In this document: positions 48,260-59,860 of the stretch, one piece after another
Position numbering within the stretch: position 1 is the stretch's first letter
Layout of the letters: each line of letters starts with the position of its first letter
Assembly: GCA_003024785.1 (NCBI GenBank)
Contig: PUQB01000851.1
Coordinates: 1 to 64,000 of the forward strand
Length of the DNA stretch: 64,000 nucleotides
Origin: Selaginella tamariscina
Taxonomy: Eukaryota > Streptophyta > Lycopodiopsida > Selaginellales > Selaginellaceae
Reading direction: 5' to 3'
Translations under genes and position numbers: made by a program
The notes under the pieces: generated by a model
What the model was told of the DNA's origin: nothing
The model's database searches: none
Seen by the model: only the letters and a program-made list of their open reading frames with translations

Positions 48260-51200
48260 GTTTTCACATTTTCTGCACGAGTGAATGATGTTTCAGTCAC
48301 AGTACTTGTGGATACAGGATCTAGCATGTCTTCCATAACTACTTCTCTGGCGCATCGGTGCTCATTACCCTTGAGACGAGCAGATAAGGTCTTGCACATT
48401 TTATATGGTAATGGGCAGTCTCGTGCAGTATCACAGTACACCACTTCGACTAGCTGGTTATGGGTGCCAACTGTAAGTTTCCCTCTGGGTCTCTTAGGGT
48501 TGTCCCTTCCCAGGTCTTTGACATCATTCTGGGATGTGATTGGTTAAAGCAGTCGAAAGGTACATGTGATTTTTCACTCTCTCCTCCTGTATTACGCTTG
48601 GAGTCTGTGTCTTTGCAGTCTGTTCCTTTACGTCCAGAGAAGTTTGTTGCTGTTTGTATCACGCATACAGCTCCTTTGATTCCGGTCTTGGGTGGTGTTC
48701 ATCTCAACAGGTTCAAATGCCGGATCCGTCACCTGAGTGTCGAGCACACTGCATCGAACAACTTAAGAAACAGTATGCAAGTTTGTTCAAATTTGATCTG
48801 TCCCAAGGTGCACGTGTGAAGACTCGACACTGTATACCCACCGGCAATGCAAAGCCTTTCAAAGTCCCGGTTCGACGCAGGTCACCAAAGGAGTTATCAG
48901 CCATGCGAACAGCTGTTACTGATATGATTGGTAAACGAGTGTGTCGTCCGTCACGGAGTCCATGGGCATGTGAACCTCATTTGGTTCCCAAGCCTGATGG
49001 ATCTCTCCGATTTTGTGTGGATTACCGACCTCTTAACGATGTTACCATCAAAGATGTCTATCCACTTCCGAACTCTGCCGATCTATTAGATCGTTTGGGT
49101 CAGAGTCGATGGTTTACTAAGTTGGATTTGGCATCAGGATATTGGCAGGTTCCTATGGCTGAGGAGGATATTCCAAAAACGGCCTTCCGGACACCATTTG
49201 GTCTTTACGAGTTTTTGGTCATGCCTTTTGGATTGACTTCAGCTCCTGCCACCTTTCAACGCATGATGGATGAGCTTCTTTCCGATATGCCTGATATCAC
49301 TGCCGATTTTATCGACGATGTGCTCATTCATGGGTCTGGTTCTTGGGAGGATCACATTCGTGATGTACGGCGCGTTCTTGATCGATTTCGAGAAGTTGGC
49401 CTGAAGTTGAAACTTGAAAAGTGTGTGTTTGGTTCGACCGACACCACTTACTTGGGTTACCGTATATCTCGAGAGGGTTTACAGGTGGATCCAATGAAGT
49501 TGCGAGCTGTTCGAGAGTTCCCTCGTCCCCGTACAGTACAGGAAGTCCAGCGTTTCTTGGGCACGGTGCAGTACTTGGGTCGATTCATCGATCATCTCAC
49601 TGATCGAACTGCCCCTCTTCGGGAGTTAGTTCGTCCACAGGTATCTTTCAGGTGGACTCGCAGGTGTCAGCAGGCATTTGACCAGTTAAAAGAGTTCCTG
49701 ACAACTCCACCATTGCTTCAATACCCAGATTTTACTCGTCCGTTCATTTTACGAGTAGATGCCTCAGATGTTGGTATTGGTGGTGTATTGATGCAAACTG
49801 ATGCTGTGGATTCTTCAATTCGACACCCGGTGGCTTACATTAGTCGAGTACTCACGCCGGCTGAGCGGAATTATTCCACTACTGAAAAAGAATGCCTTGC
49901 TGCTGTTTGGGGTTTTGAACGACTTCATGCCTACTTACATGGGAGTGAAACACTTTTGGAGTGTGATCATGCTGCTGTCACTTCCTTATTAAAACGGAAG
50001 AATTTAGTGGGTCGCGTAGCCAGATGGGCATTACGTCTCCAGGTATATAACTTTAAGGTGGTGCACAGGCCTGGGCGAACAATGGTGGATGCGGATGCAC
50101 TTTCTCGAGCACCCCTCTCCGATTCCACTTTGCCTGCTCATGCAGTAGCTGCAGCATTCGGTTTGATACAAGCCCCTCAGGTATTCGATGCCGACTTACC
50201 ATCCTTGGAACAGTGGCAGGATGCTCAAAAACATGAACCATGGACGAGGCAATTACGCGATGCGTTTGCAATCCGTCTTCCGAACCTCGGTTTCGACAAT
50301 ATCATGCTCAGTTTCGACTTCAGGATGGTTTATTGTATTTTATTGGGACAAATCCAGAGGACAGATGGCGTTTGGCTGTACCCTCTACATATGTTCCACA
50401 CCTTCTTCGAGCATATCATGATTCACCTATTGTTGGAGGTCATCTTGGTCACAACGAGTGTTGGAGAAGCTGCGCCGATCATTTTATTGGCCAGCATGCG
50501 TGGTGATGTGATCAGGTATATTCAAAGTTGTCCCACTTGTCAAACTCGGAATTCCTCTACGACTCGGGCCATGGGGTGTTGGAATCCATCAATGTCTCTC
50601 GCCCTTTTGAGTTAATTGCAGTGGATTTAATGGGACCTTTTCCACGTTCTTCTCAAGGTAACCAGTACATCATTGTTGTATCCGATTATTTAACTCGATG
50701 GGTGAGGTTGGTGCTCTTCCGGATGCAACTGCCATGTCAACAGCTTTGTTTCTGTTCGATAATGTGGTTTTGCAGCATTCTTGTCCAGAGCGGATGTTAT
50801 CAGACAATGGCCCCGCTTTCATTGCAGAGGTATTCCGAGTGTTGTGTGAGAGGTTAGGGGTAAAACATTCATTTGCCTCTCCGTATCATCCACAAACTGA
50901 TGGTTTGGTGGAGCGATTGAATCGGACCTTCAAGGGTATGATCTCGAAGTATGTGAACTTCAATCACACGGACTGGGATTGGTATTTGCGATGTTTGAGA
51001 TTTGCTTATGTAACAGGCATTCAGAGTTCGATTGGTATCTCTCCATTCAAGGCATTGTATGGATATGATCCTAAGTTGCCTAGTGAATTGGGGTTATCAT
51101 CGAATCTGCCACGTGCCGAGGATGCAAAGATGTGGGCTCGACATTTGGATGCTGTTTTGCCTCTTCTGCGTGCAGAGTCTGCTGAACATCTTGGTCGAGC

Positions 51201-51520
51201 TCAAATGCGGCAGCAATCTTCTTACAATGCACGACATCAAATTCCACCAGATTTTGCTGACGGTGACTTAGTCCTGGTACGTTTTCCCAAGCTGACTGCA
51301 CCTGGGCTTGCAACTGGTTTATTACACAAGTGGCTTGGTCCCTACCGAGTACTCCGAAAGGTTGGTCCTCAGGTATATCAAGTAAAGTTGGTGGGATCTC
51401 ATGAGGTTGAGATAGTTCACGTGGTTCGAATGAAACGGTTTGTCGTTCGAGACTCGTTGAGTACATTTGGTCATACCTTAGATGGCCCAGCTCACACGGA
51501 TCCAGGACCATCAGATCCAT
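48260..51520 (+). pseudogene. pol of gypsy element 2: protease, RT, RNase H, integrase
   Basis: The protease motif VLVDTGSSMSSI is near 48303. Reverse transcriptase lies in a long open frame from 48654 to about 50270 with FCVDYRPLN and the FIDDVLIHGSG box near 49309. RNase H has LRVDASDVGIGG near 49750. The integrase zinc-binding end is near 50530-50550 (CPTCQTR), the core has VDLMGPFPRS near 50620 and LSDNGPAFIAE near 50797, and the C-terminal segment is near 51270-51440. Frame changes near 48550, 50270, 50450-50560 and 50700 interrupt it despite near-identical LTRs. Confidence 0.9.
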
Positions 51521-51537
51521 CACATCTACACAGCCGC

Positions 51538-51551
51538 AGAGGGGAGGATAG
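51538..51551 (+). promoter_or_regulatory. polypurine tract of gypsy element 2
   Basis: The AGAGGGGAGGATAG run abuts the 3' LTR. Confidence 0.75.
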
Positions 51552-51756
51552 TGTAAGATACTGTATATTAGGTAACGTACCGTATATACGCATGTGTATA
51601 TACGCACATGCGTAGTGACACATGGGTGGTGATCTGGCCCCCATGTGTCAGCGCCACGTGTCGCATGTGTGCCACGTGGCAGGAGACCTCCTGTATATAA
51701 GCAGGGTTTTTTGTAAACTAATATATCAGATTTTCATTTAATATTCTGCTCTTTCA
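51552..51756 (+). repeat. 3' LTR of gypsy element 2
   Basis: This is the 205-bp partner of 46828-47031 and is followed by AATT. Confidence 0.95.
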
Positions 51757-52270
51757 AATTCTTACTTCTTAAAATAATAAGCTTAAAAATTTGATTGGTT
51801 TATTATATTAAACTTGGAATTTAACTATATTTCTATGCATTTCAATAGAATTCTGCAACTTTAAAAAATGCACATGTATTACAAATATAAAACACAAAAT
51901 ATTCTTAACTAAGATAGCTTAATTCGATCCTTTACGTTGTATGTTGAAGAGAGAGAAAGAGATAGAGTGTGTGTCTGATGCATAAGGTGTATAATGAAAT
52001 ATATGAATCCTTGAGAGGACGAGACTAATAATTTGTCCTTTGAAAAGCAAACACAAGTAACTTGTAATGCAATTATATTATAATTATTACATTATTTTGT
52101 TAAAAAATCATAATAATTTTAAAATATTTACGGAGTCGGGAGTGATATTTTAGTATAGTTCGACTGTAGTCATAATCCGCACCCTGTTATCATTTAACAT
52201 AAAACTAGTATCTGCAAGAGCGAGAGACTTAATACTGTAGTTTTAGCTTGTTATTAAGTAAAATAAATGA
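51757..52270. other. AT-rich DNA between gypsy element 2 and SCPL fragment D
   Basis: It is AT-rich with a short GA/GT run near 51946-51975. Text near 52225-52262 (TTTTAGCTTGTTATTAAGTA and AAATAAATGATAA) resembles the inverse of 42070-42110 in the WD40 intron, hinting at another rearranged fragment. Confidence 0.45.
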
Positions 52271-52274
52271 TAAT

Positions 52275-52815
52275 TCATGCACAATAATTTTCGGCAACAT
52301 ATCCTTGAAGATGATAAGGACGATTGTGTAATAACGAAGAAAATGTGAGTGTCTTTTAAGATTAAATTATAATATAATTTTTATTTTAAATAATTTTTAT
52401 AAAATTATAAATTAAACTATTTAATCGTTCACATAAACGGCAAAGACAGTACTGAAGTTTATTTAATTAAAAGGATGTGCAAGATGCACTTCATATAATG
52501 CTTCAGGTATCTTTTGTGCACGGGAACCCTTCTATCTTTGTAGTTGTTCAATGCGATCCTGTTTATATATATATATATATGAAAGATAATAAACGCTCTA
52601 TCGTATATATATATCACAACGTCTGTATGTGGTGTGTGTGTGGAGAGATAATATTATATATTATAGGTGGGAGGATGGTCAAGTGTATAAAGGATTGACG
52701 TTTACGACAGTACTAAGGTGCCTTCTTCGAGACTCAAAGAAGAATTGCAACTCTTTCAAGCTTTTCTAATGGTCAAACTCTGCCCAAGTATCTAACTCCA
52801 TAGCTCAAAAACCTT
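52275..52815 (+). pseudogene. SCPL fragment D
   Basis: Short decayed pieces follow the end of copy A. Near 52300 the text reads ILEDDKDDCVITKK, near 52455 STEVYL, and near 52670-52800 VYKGLTFTT then [11 protein letters not shown] and PKYLTP text before TAG. The RGAGHMVP His motif is partly deleted. It is the most decayed of the four SCPL copies. Confidence 0.75.
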
Positions 52816-53184
52816 AACCCTTAAGGTTAACCACCCTATCTTAATTACGTTTAATCTGCCTGTATGTGTGACGTGTGTGTGTGGGGAGAGAGAGAGAAAG
52901 GAAATGAGTGTGTGAGTGAGAGAGTGATACCTGACAAAGTAAATTAAAAGTAAACAGATGACATGCTCGTATCCCTGTACGACCTAAGGAACTTATATTC
53001 ATTATAAATATAATATAATGTAATGTAATGTAAAAATCATTAAAAACGTTGGTGTACTATGTATATAGAAGCAAGCACACGTTATGTATATGCATGTTGG
53101 TTCTTATATATATACAGTTCTACACACACACACACACATTAGTATAAACATTAATTAATAATATTACAAACAGTAAGCTTCATC
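52816..53184. other. spacer with GT/GA and CA runs
   Basis: A GTGTGTGTGGGGAGAGAGAG run is near 52870-52895 and a (CA)n run is near 53123-53139. No gene is seen. Confidence 0.5.
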
Positions 53185-55740
53185 TTAACAGCTGGAATGA
53201 TCAGTAGAAACAGTGACAATCTGGTCTGATTGAGCAGCACCAAGTGCAACACTCTTCACGATATCATCGGTCTGCACGTCGAAGTGAAAGGACATGGGAG
53301 GCTCCCCGACACTTCTGTGTCCTTCCAGCATCTCCACAATCTCGTGCATACTCGGCCGGTGAGACGCAGTATCCTGTATGCACCATAGTGCTGTGTACAC
53401 CATGTTCTTCACCTCTTCGCCTTGTTCCATGGCAGAAGCTCGAATCCTCTCGTCCACGACCTTGAACACATCCCCGTTGTTTTTAACCTGGTTAACCACC
53501 CAGGACGGAAATACCACACATCCTCCGTCTCCGATTCACCCACTTTCCCCAGTCTATATTCTTGCGACCGCCTACAAGTTCCAGCAGTACCATACCGTAG
53601 CTGTACACGTCACATTTCTTGGTCGCTACGCCTCTCATCATCCACTCTGGAGCGAGGTAACCCAGTGTCCCCCTCACGCGTGTCTCCACCTGAGTCACGT
53701 CTCGGTTGGTGAGGAGCTTAGCCATTCCGAAATCTGCAACCTTTGCAACGAACTTTTCATCCAGGAGTATGTTCTGAGGCTTGATATCTAGATGAAGGAT
53801 TGGTTCGCTGCACTCCTGGTGAAGGTACGATAGTCCCTGGCGGTGCCGAGCGCGATGTCGACTCTTGTTGCCAGCTCAGGCACAGCCTTCTCTGAATATC
53901 CATCTATCCAAAGAACCGTTCGGCATAAACTCGTAAACAAGCAGCTTCTTATTTGCACCCTCTATGCAGAAGCCATACAACTTCACAATATTCAGGTGGC
54001 TTATACCTCCGACGCCGACGAGCTCCGTCACAACTGCTTGGCACTGTCCGTCGCATTCTCGCCAAGTTTCTTCACCGCAACATGTCTTCCATCGCTTGTC
54101 ATCCCCTGGTACACCGCTCCAAACCCGCCGGCACCGAGTTTCATAGTAAATCCTTTTGTTGCACTATGCAGCTCCATGTAAGTGTACCTCCGGGCAGTCC
54201 CTGCATTGTGGATAGCAAGCTCTCGACTTCTCTAACGGCCTTGCTAAAGTAGTTAACTACATAATACTTGACCCATCCCTGTTTAGTTTTGGCGATTATC
54301 CAAACTAAAGATAACGCTAGCATTGCTAGTGACCCTCTGGCTACCAAATAAGCCAAAAAGAAAAAGATTGCCTCGATTGATATAGTAGGGTTACTTCTGT
54401 ACTCGTGGCAAAGGAATGCAGTGATGCTTCTGGTATCGTTATCTCGACGCAAGCTCCCATACAAGTCAGAAAATGCAAAGCACTCCCCAGTCGAATTGTC
54501 ATAAAACTACGCAAGGATTTCCAGCGAGAGCAGTTATAGCACTGGTTGGTTCAGAACCGGCTCCACGAACTTCATCGAAGGATATCCAACCCCATACAAA
54601 GTTTGGGGTTTACAAAATAAGGAGACTGGCGTATTCGTGGTATTCACAAATATTCTTGTTAGTTGGGTCACAAATGCCATTATTACCACATGCTGATGGA
54701 AGCTTGCAAGAGGAACCACCCCAACTATTGGAGAATCTAACGTCTGCAACCCAATCACTCGAGTTTGAGTCATACCTGTACAGGACAAGATCACCATGGT
54801 TGTCCAGACGAAGATACGGTAATACTGATGTTGAAGTTGATGTTGCAAGTACCAACTTAGGTATTGAACATACAGTGGTAAAACTCACGTTTTTTGCAAC
54901 TGTTTCGTAAGCCAAGTAGATCTGGTTCCCTGTGTAATGGAGTACAGCTTCGTAACCATGACACGCTGTCTTCAAAACAGATCTTACTGACGATTCTCCA
55001 CGGCTTTCCAAGCTCCACACACCATAACTTTGCTGATACTCCAGATCACCAGCCATATACAATACGAGACCTCCAGGCACAACCTCAGATATATAAGATA
55101 TATAAGTGTGTGATGTTAAGTTCATGCCGGACTTCAACAGTTGCCCGGGAAGCAAGATATAGTGGGATGTTCGAAACTTTGCCACGCCACAGTGCTGTTT
55201 CTATAGAGAACAAGGTTGCCGGTGTCATTCAACTCTAGACCATTAAACACTTATCAGACCATGGAAGAACCTTTACAATTATGTCATAGTCGGATTGCCA
55301 AACAGGAACTGCAGCAATTTGAGATTCACCTTTTTTCAGCATGATCACGGCAAGAGAGATTGGGTTAAAGTTGCTCTCAGTGAAGTTCTCACTTATGTTG
55401 ACAATGCTTCTGTTCCCCCAAAACGCCAGAGTGAAATTGCCATTGTCGCTGAGTATATCCATGCTTCCATTGCTTACCACTGTGTAACCGAATGAGCTGG
55501 GATTCCCTGAAAGGTAAACTACACCGGTCTCTTCTAAGTTCCATTTCCAGTTGTGAGGAATATCATATCTCTTACAAACAACCTGTACAACAAACAGAAA
55601 AGGAAGGCTACCACCTTGAAGAATCCATTGCAAATAGAATGCGCCGCCGGGGCGGAAAAATCTACACGTTTTCAAACAAGGCAGGCGGACCAATAATTTT
55701 CATAACAGTCCAAAGATTTTTCTCTAGATATTTGTTTCTT
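53185..55740 (-). pseudogene. G-type lectin S-receptor-like Ser/Thr kinase, frameshifted
   Basis: Read leftwards: a B-lectin segment (about 55690-55235) with GVVYLSGNPSSFGYTVVSNG and NGNFTLAFWGN; an S-locus-like segment (about 55185-54700) with LLPGQLLKSGMNLTS and LRLDNHGDLVLYRYD; an EGF-like SACGNNGICDPTNKNIC; a transmembrane stretch near 54400-54290 (FFFLAYLVARG, LAMLALSLVWII); then the kinase with GAGGFGAVYQG, HVAVKKL, the catalytic HLDIKPQNILLD (about 53800), DFGMAKLL, GTLGYLAPEWM and a C-terminal lobe to the stop at 53185. It would be a plasma-membrane receptor. Frame changes near 55240, 54550, 54170, 54040, 53890 and 53520 break it. The catalytic residues survive, so decay is recent or some indels are sequence errors. 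No intron is evident in the body. Confidence 0.87.
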
Positions 55741-57451
55741 AGGCGCTTGTGTGTGTGAGAGTGATGCTTTCAGTAATATACTTATAACACACATATATGG
55801 TGTCAATGAGAGACACGTCTTTGAATTTTTGAGCGTGCGCGTGTGATGGTCATATAATGATAACATAATGTAAGGGTTGATGAGCCAATATGGATAGGCA
55901 TATGTTCTAGAACACTACGGCTGGTCAATTTATGTGTTATCGATGTGCGTCCAGGACTAAAATTTGTGGGCAACCTTGATTTATTATGTATTGGAATGAA
56001 TTTACAGTAATAAAAATTAAAGTAAATTAATTACAACCTCTAAATCTATTAAAGTTGCTTACTGATAGAGCGTCCTTATCTTTATTATATGTGATAAACT
56101 TATTAAATACACAAATCAAAATTCTTGCATCCATAAGCTCTTTTTACGAAGTCTTTGTAAGTGCATGTTGGTATTTATTCAATGTTTACAGTGTAGTAAT
56201 GTTTTTGTGAGCATTCCCCATCAAAACTTAGAATTGATAGTGTGCAAATTGATTGGGCCAGTCTTACATAAGCGTCACATGTATCACAACCTACAACTTT
56301 ATTAACACACCTTGCATTAATTGTAGGACTAGGTCTTTGAATAGCTCTTTAGTTTATTGCACTTTCTACTTCATAGTTATGGTGCTTAACTTTGTTAGTG
56401 ACATTGGCTCATTTTCTCTTCTCGCTTCTATTAGTGAAACACCTCCATTTACATGACATTCATCAATATTGTTAGTCAAGTCGACAATTTTTATAAATGA
56501 CCATCTATGTCTTGGCATTGTTCACAGATTAAATTCTAGTCTTCAATATTATTCTCAGTTGCAACTCCATCAAATTCACAACAATTTTTAGAATGTATTG
56601 TTTTTTCCAAGACATTCACCTTTAGTGTGATACTTCACTCATGCACTGTTGCAACCATCACACATAAACTTAGTGAAATTCATTTGAACATTCTCTCCCT
56701 CAATTTCAACGATCCCATCTTTGCAGATTGTTCAAACGCGCATAACATCTTAATAACACAGCAATATATAATTAAAAAAACCACAACCAAATACCAATTT
56801 CCAAAGCTAACTAGCTCCAATATTACTTTTCGAAAAATTAGTTACGGGTGCATAAGCGACATTTTTAAGAGTAAAATTTTATAGTATTACAAATTAAAAT
56901 TAATAAAATAATTTAATATTTGTTTGGGTTGAGGTTCGTTAGTGAACCTCAACTTATAAATACCTAATATATAAATTATCCTCACTATTTTAAAATACCA
57001 TCTTAGCCAACACTCAAGTTGTGGTTTATTTATAGTGTCTCCATAAGGCTTGAGGCACCCTCTCTAGAAGAATAAATCCATTGCCTGAAATTATAAAGTA
57101 AGGCACTAGTTAACGAGTTTAAAAAAGACATTTATTAATAATACCATGCAACATAAGAAGTGATTGTGCACTAAAAAGATAAGGTGCCACAATAATCTGG
57201 AACATCTAAATCAATCAACAACTTCTCCTCCGATTGTACAATTACTTTATGTACCGGTAGATTGAGGAAATTGGTAAATTTAGAAGTTCAAGCTCCTATT
57301 GATTAACATACACATTATTGAAGACAAAGAGTAAACCCTAAACCAGTAACTGCAAATTCCTTCAATATTGAAGCATAAGAAAGGCAAGGAAAAGGTTTAT
57401 GAAATCTTAGGTTACTATTTTACATCATTATGTAAGCATTAATATGGTAAG
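55741..57451. other. intergenic DNA, no gene seen
   Basis: It is moderately AT-rich. I find no family match in any frame and no repeat arrays. It ends at the 5' LTR of gypsy element 3. Confidence 0.5.
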
Positions 57452-58385
57452 TGTCATGACTCGACCCTTTACTTTGGGGTTTGACTATTGTTACCTACTG
57501 AATTATGTGACGAACCCTATATGTAGAAAAAACATGCCTGAATAATGCACTTGGGTATCTAGTGATGGTATGGCCAGGTGTCATTAAGTATTTGCAAGAA
57601 ACTCTAGGCGAAGCTAGCATTTCCATTAAGAAAACTCTCCTCCATTTTGACATTCCAAGTTGGGATTTTTCTGCAAAGTATAACTTGTTAAAAAGGGTTA
57701 GGGACACCCCTAGGGCTGACCTAACCCTAGGGTTGCCCTAACCCCACGCCCTAAACCCCCCCCTAGGGGTTAGGTTAGGACAACTCATTTCACTAAGGAA
57801 GTGCCAGCCCACTTACTCACTTAGGAAAATTTGGGGGGGTCCATCATGTAAATAAGGCAGAGTATATGTAGTGAGGCTTCCTGGGTTTAAAAGAGCTCAT
57901 TAACCTCCTATCGGTGCAAGCTAAGCTTGTGTCGTCAAAGCGCAACCCTTTGTTGTGCCACCCAAACTTCCACATGACAGGGGTACATTCCACCTTTGGG
58001 TTAAACTATCTTTATTATTGGTAGGATTTTGCCTTTGTACAAGGGTATGTCACTTCCAAGGAGTTAGTCAAATTCCTTGGGCCAAAACCTGCTCGCAAAC
58101 TCAAAGGCGTTGCCCAAGTCCATGTTCCACAGAACTAGTGGTTGAGGCCTTGCTCCGGCCGCCTCAACCACGCCAAGCTAGGAACAACACCTATAGCTCA
58201 GCTTGTCCACGTATCATAGTTCACAATGTGAGTCTCGTTCGTGGACTTGGTCAGCTAGGGGCTTAAGTTCCTAAGGGTTGGCCTAATACAGGTTACTTTA
58301 CCAGATTCCGTGAGGTTTCCAAAGAGGGAATTCCAAGGTTAGTATATGGCAAGCCGCCTTTATGGCACAGGTAAAAACTTTGACA
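57452..58385 (+). repeat. 5' LTR of gypsy element 3
   Basis: It is about 934 bp, beginning TGTCATGACTCGACCC and ending TTTGACA. At 57690-57785 it holds a tract of CCTAGGG, CCCTAACCCC and CCCTAAACCCC words resembling degenerate plant telomere repeat. The 3' LTR shows the same tract start near 63960. Confidence 0.88.
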
Positions 58386-58386
58386 A

Positions 58387-58400
58387 TTGGTATCAGAACA
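58387..58400 (+). promoter_or_regulatory. primer-binding site of gypsy element 3 (initiator Met tRNA type)
   Basis: TTGGTATCAGAACA follows the LTR by one base. TGGTATCAGA is the usual complement of plant initiator methionine tRNA. Confidence 0.85.
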
Positions 58401-58614
58401 AGTTCTTTGCGGTTACTAGGACTGTTAAGTCGTAGAGTGTTTTAGTGTTTAGATAACTCTAAATTCTTGATATACTCTATCACTTTCGGTTAACATGTTT
58501 GTATTCTGCGTAAAGAGTTGATCTTGTGAGTTGTCAAATTTGGAGAATACTTGTTCAATGAGTCAGCGTGAGATTCTAATATGTCCAAAAGTTTATGTTG
58601 GTTTAAGCTGATGT

Positions 58615-59860
58615 GTGTGGGTGTATAACCTGTGCAGGATGCAACTTCATATTGGGAATATTCCAGCATATTCTCTGAGTGTTGTAACTAGGTTCAATAC
58701 GATAAGCAAAAGAAAGCAACTAGAGCTTGAGGCAAAGAGGGATGTCGTAGAGGCTCAAAATGAGGAGATGGATGAGGTTGATCTAGGTCGACCCCTAGAA
58801 TTAGACAACGACATGGTTGGCGAGAAATAATGATGGATGCCCTAAACGAACTTCAAGGGGATTTTTGGGTTGAACGATCGAATTGATAATGTTGTCGCTC
58901 GGATTCTGACGATATACAGTGCCAGATGTTTCACAACCAAAGACACGAAAAAGAAAAAAGAAACATAACTCAGAGTCAAGTTCCTCTGAATCAGATTCTT
59001 TGACAGAAGTAGTGGTGGAGGTCCCAGTAAATTCAAACTGGTAAAGCCTTTATATGTTATGGTTTAAAGGATTTACAAGGTTTTGGATGACTGGTTGTAT
59101 GATATGGAAAGCTATTTCGAGGCTGCTTCCGTGAGAAAGACAGAAAAGGTTGCATGTGCCAAGCAGTTTCTTAAAGAAGAAGCTAAGACTTGGTGGCGAA
59201 TTGTTGAAGGTGAACGTGGATACCGAAACAGCTGGAAGCACATGAAAAAGGAGATCAAAAAGCAGTATATGCCGGATGATCTCGGTTTGCGATTGCGTGC
59301 TGACCTGGCACTTTGTCAACAGGGAGTTCGGGGAAGTCCAATGGACCACGTTTATCGATTCGAAAGTGTACGGCGATTGGTGCCAAATATGAGCGATGAT
59401 GAAGCTCGAAGTTGCTTCATGGCTAGCTTGAATGAGAAGACGCGAAGGAAATCTTAAGGTACAAGCCAACAAGCTATCGGGAATGTCAAGAGGCAGCTCA
59501 AAAGGTTGCTTATGGCATGTCGTTAGAAGACTTGTACAAAGGGGAGGAAGCAAAACCTAAAGAGAGGTTTCCTCCAAAGTCTGGGTTCAGAAGGTTTGAT
59601 AGGCGACCAGATCAATCGCCATCAATTCGAAGTGCAAGTCCCTTTGTCGGCAGTTCCAAGTTTTGGACACATCAAGACCCACCGGATTTCGGAAACCATT
59701 GGCGTTACCACTCCTCAGCAGCCAAAGGATCGGCTCCAAAGTCTGCTCCCCCGCGTTCCGCAGGCGGGGTCGAAATGTTATAATTGTAACAAGCCTGGTC
59801 ATTTTGCTAAAGAGTGTCGGCACCCTCACAACAATCAGGACATTTCAAGGCGATGGTAGA
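58615..59860 (+). pseudogene. gag of gypsy element 3
   Basis: The N-terminal part is near 58615-58830. The capsid region near 59083-59450 reads WLYDMESYFEAASVRKTEKV and TWWRIVEGERGY. A CCHC knuckle CYNCNKPGHFAKEC is near 59776-59818. Stops and shifts lie near 58830, 59450 and 59770. Confidence 0.88.

Larger units (their letters stand above)
46828..51756 (+). mobile_element. Ty3/gypsy LTR retrotransposon 2, short-LTR family, young
   Basis: The 4.9-kb element has LTRs of 204 and 205 bp that begin TGTAAGATACTG and end GCTCTTTCA. I count about four differences between them, three of which are one- or two-base indels, so insertion was recent. AATT flanks both sides, a 4-bp target duplication. Gag, protease, reverse transcriptase, RNase H and integrase follow in Ty3/gypsy order with no chromodomain. 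It is the same family as element 1. Its insertion separates SCPL copy C from fragment D. Confidence 0.95.

Noticed and set aside
54473..54910. 145-codon plus-strand frame over the lectin receptor kinase
   Set aside because: It is the complement of the S-locus-like and EGF-like region, which shows clear family motifs on the minus strand.
57690..57790. Telomere or interstitial telomere array
   Set aside because: Repeats are degenerate, only about 100 bp, and lie inside an LTR, so no chromosome end is implied.
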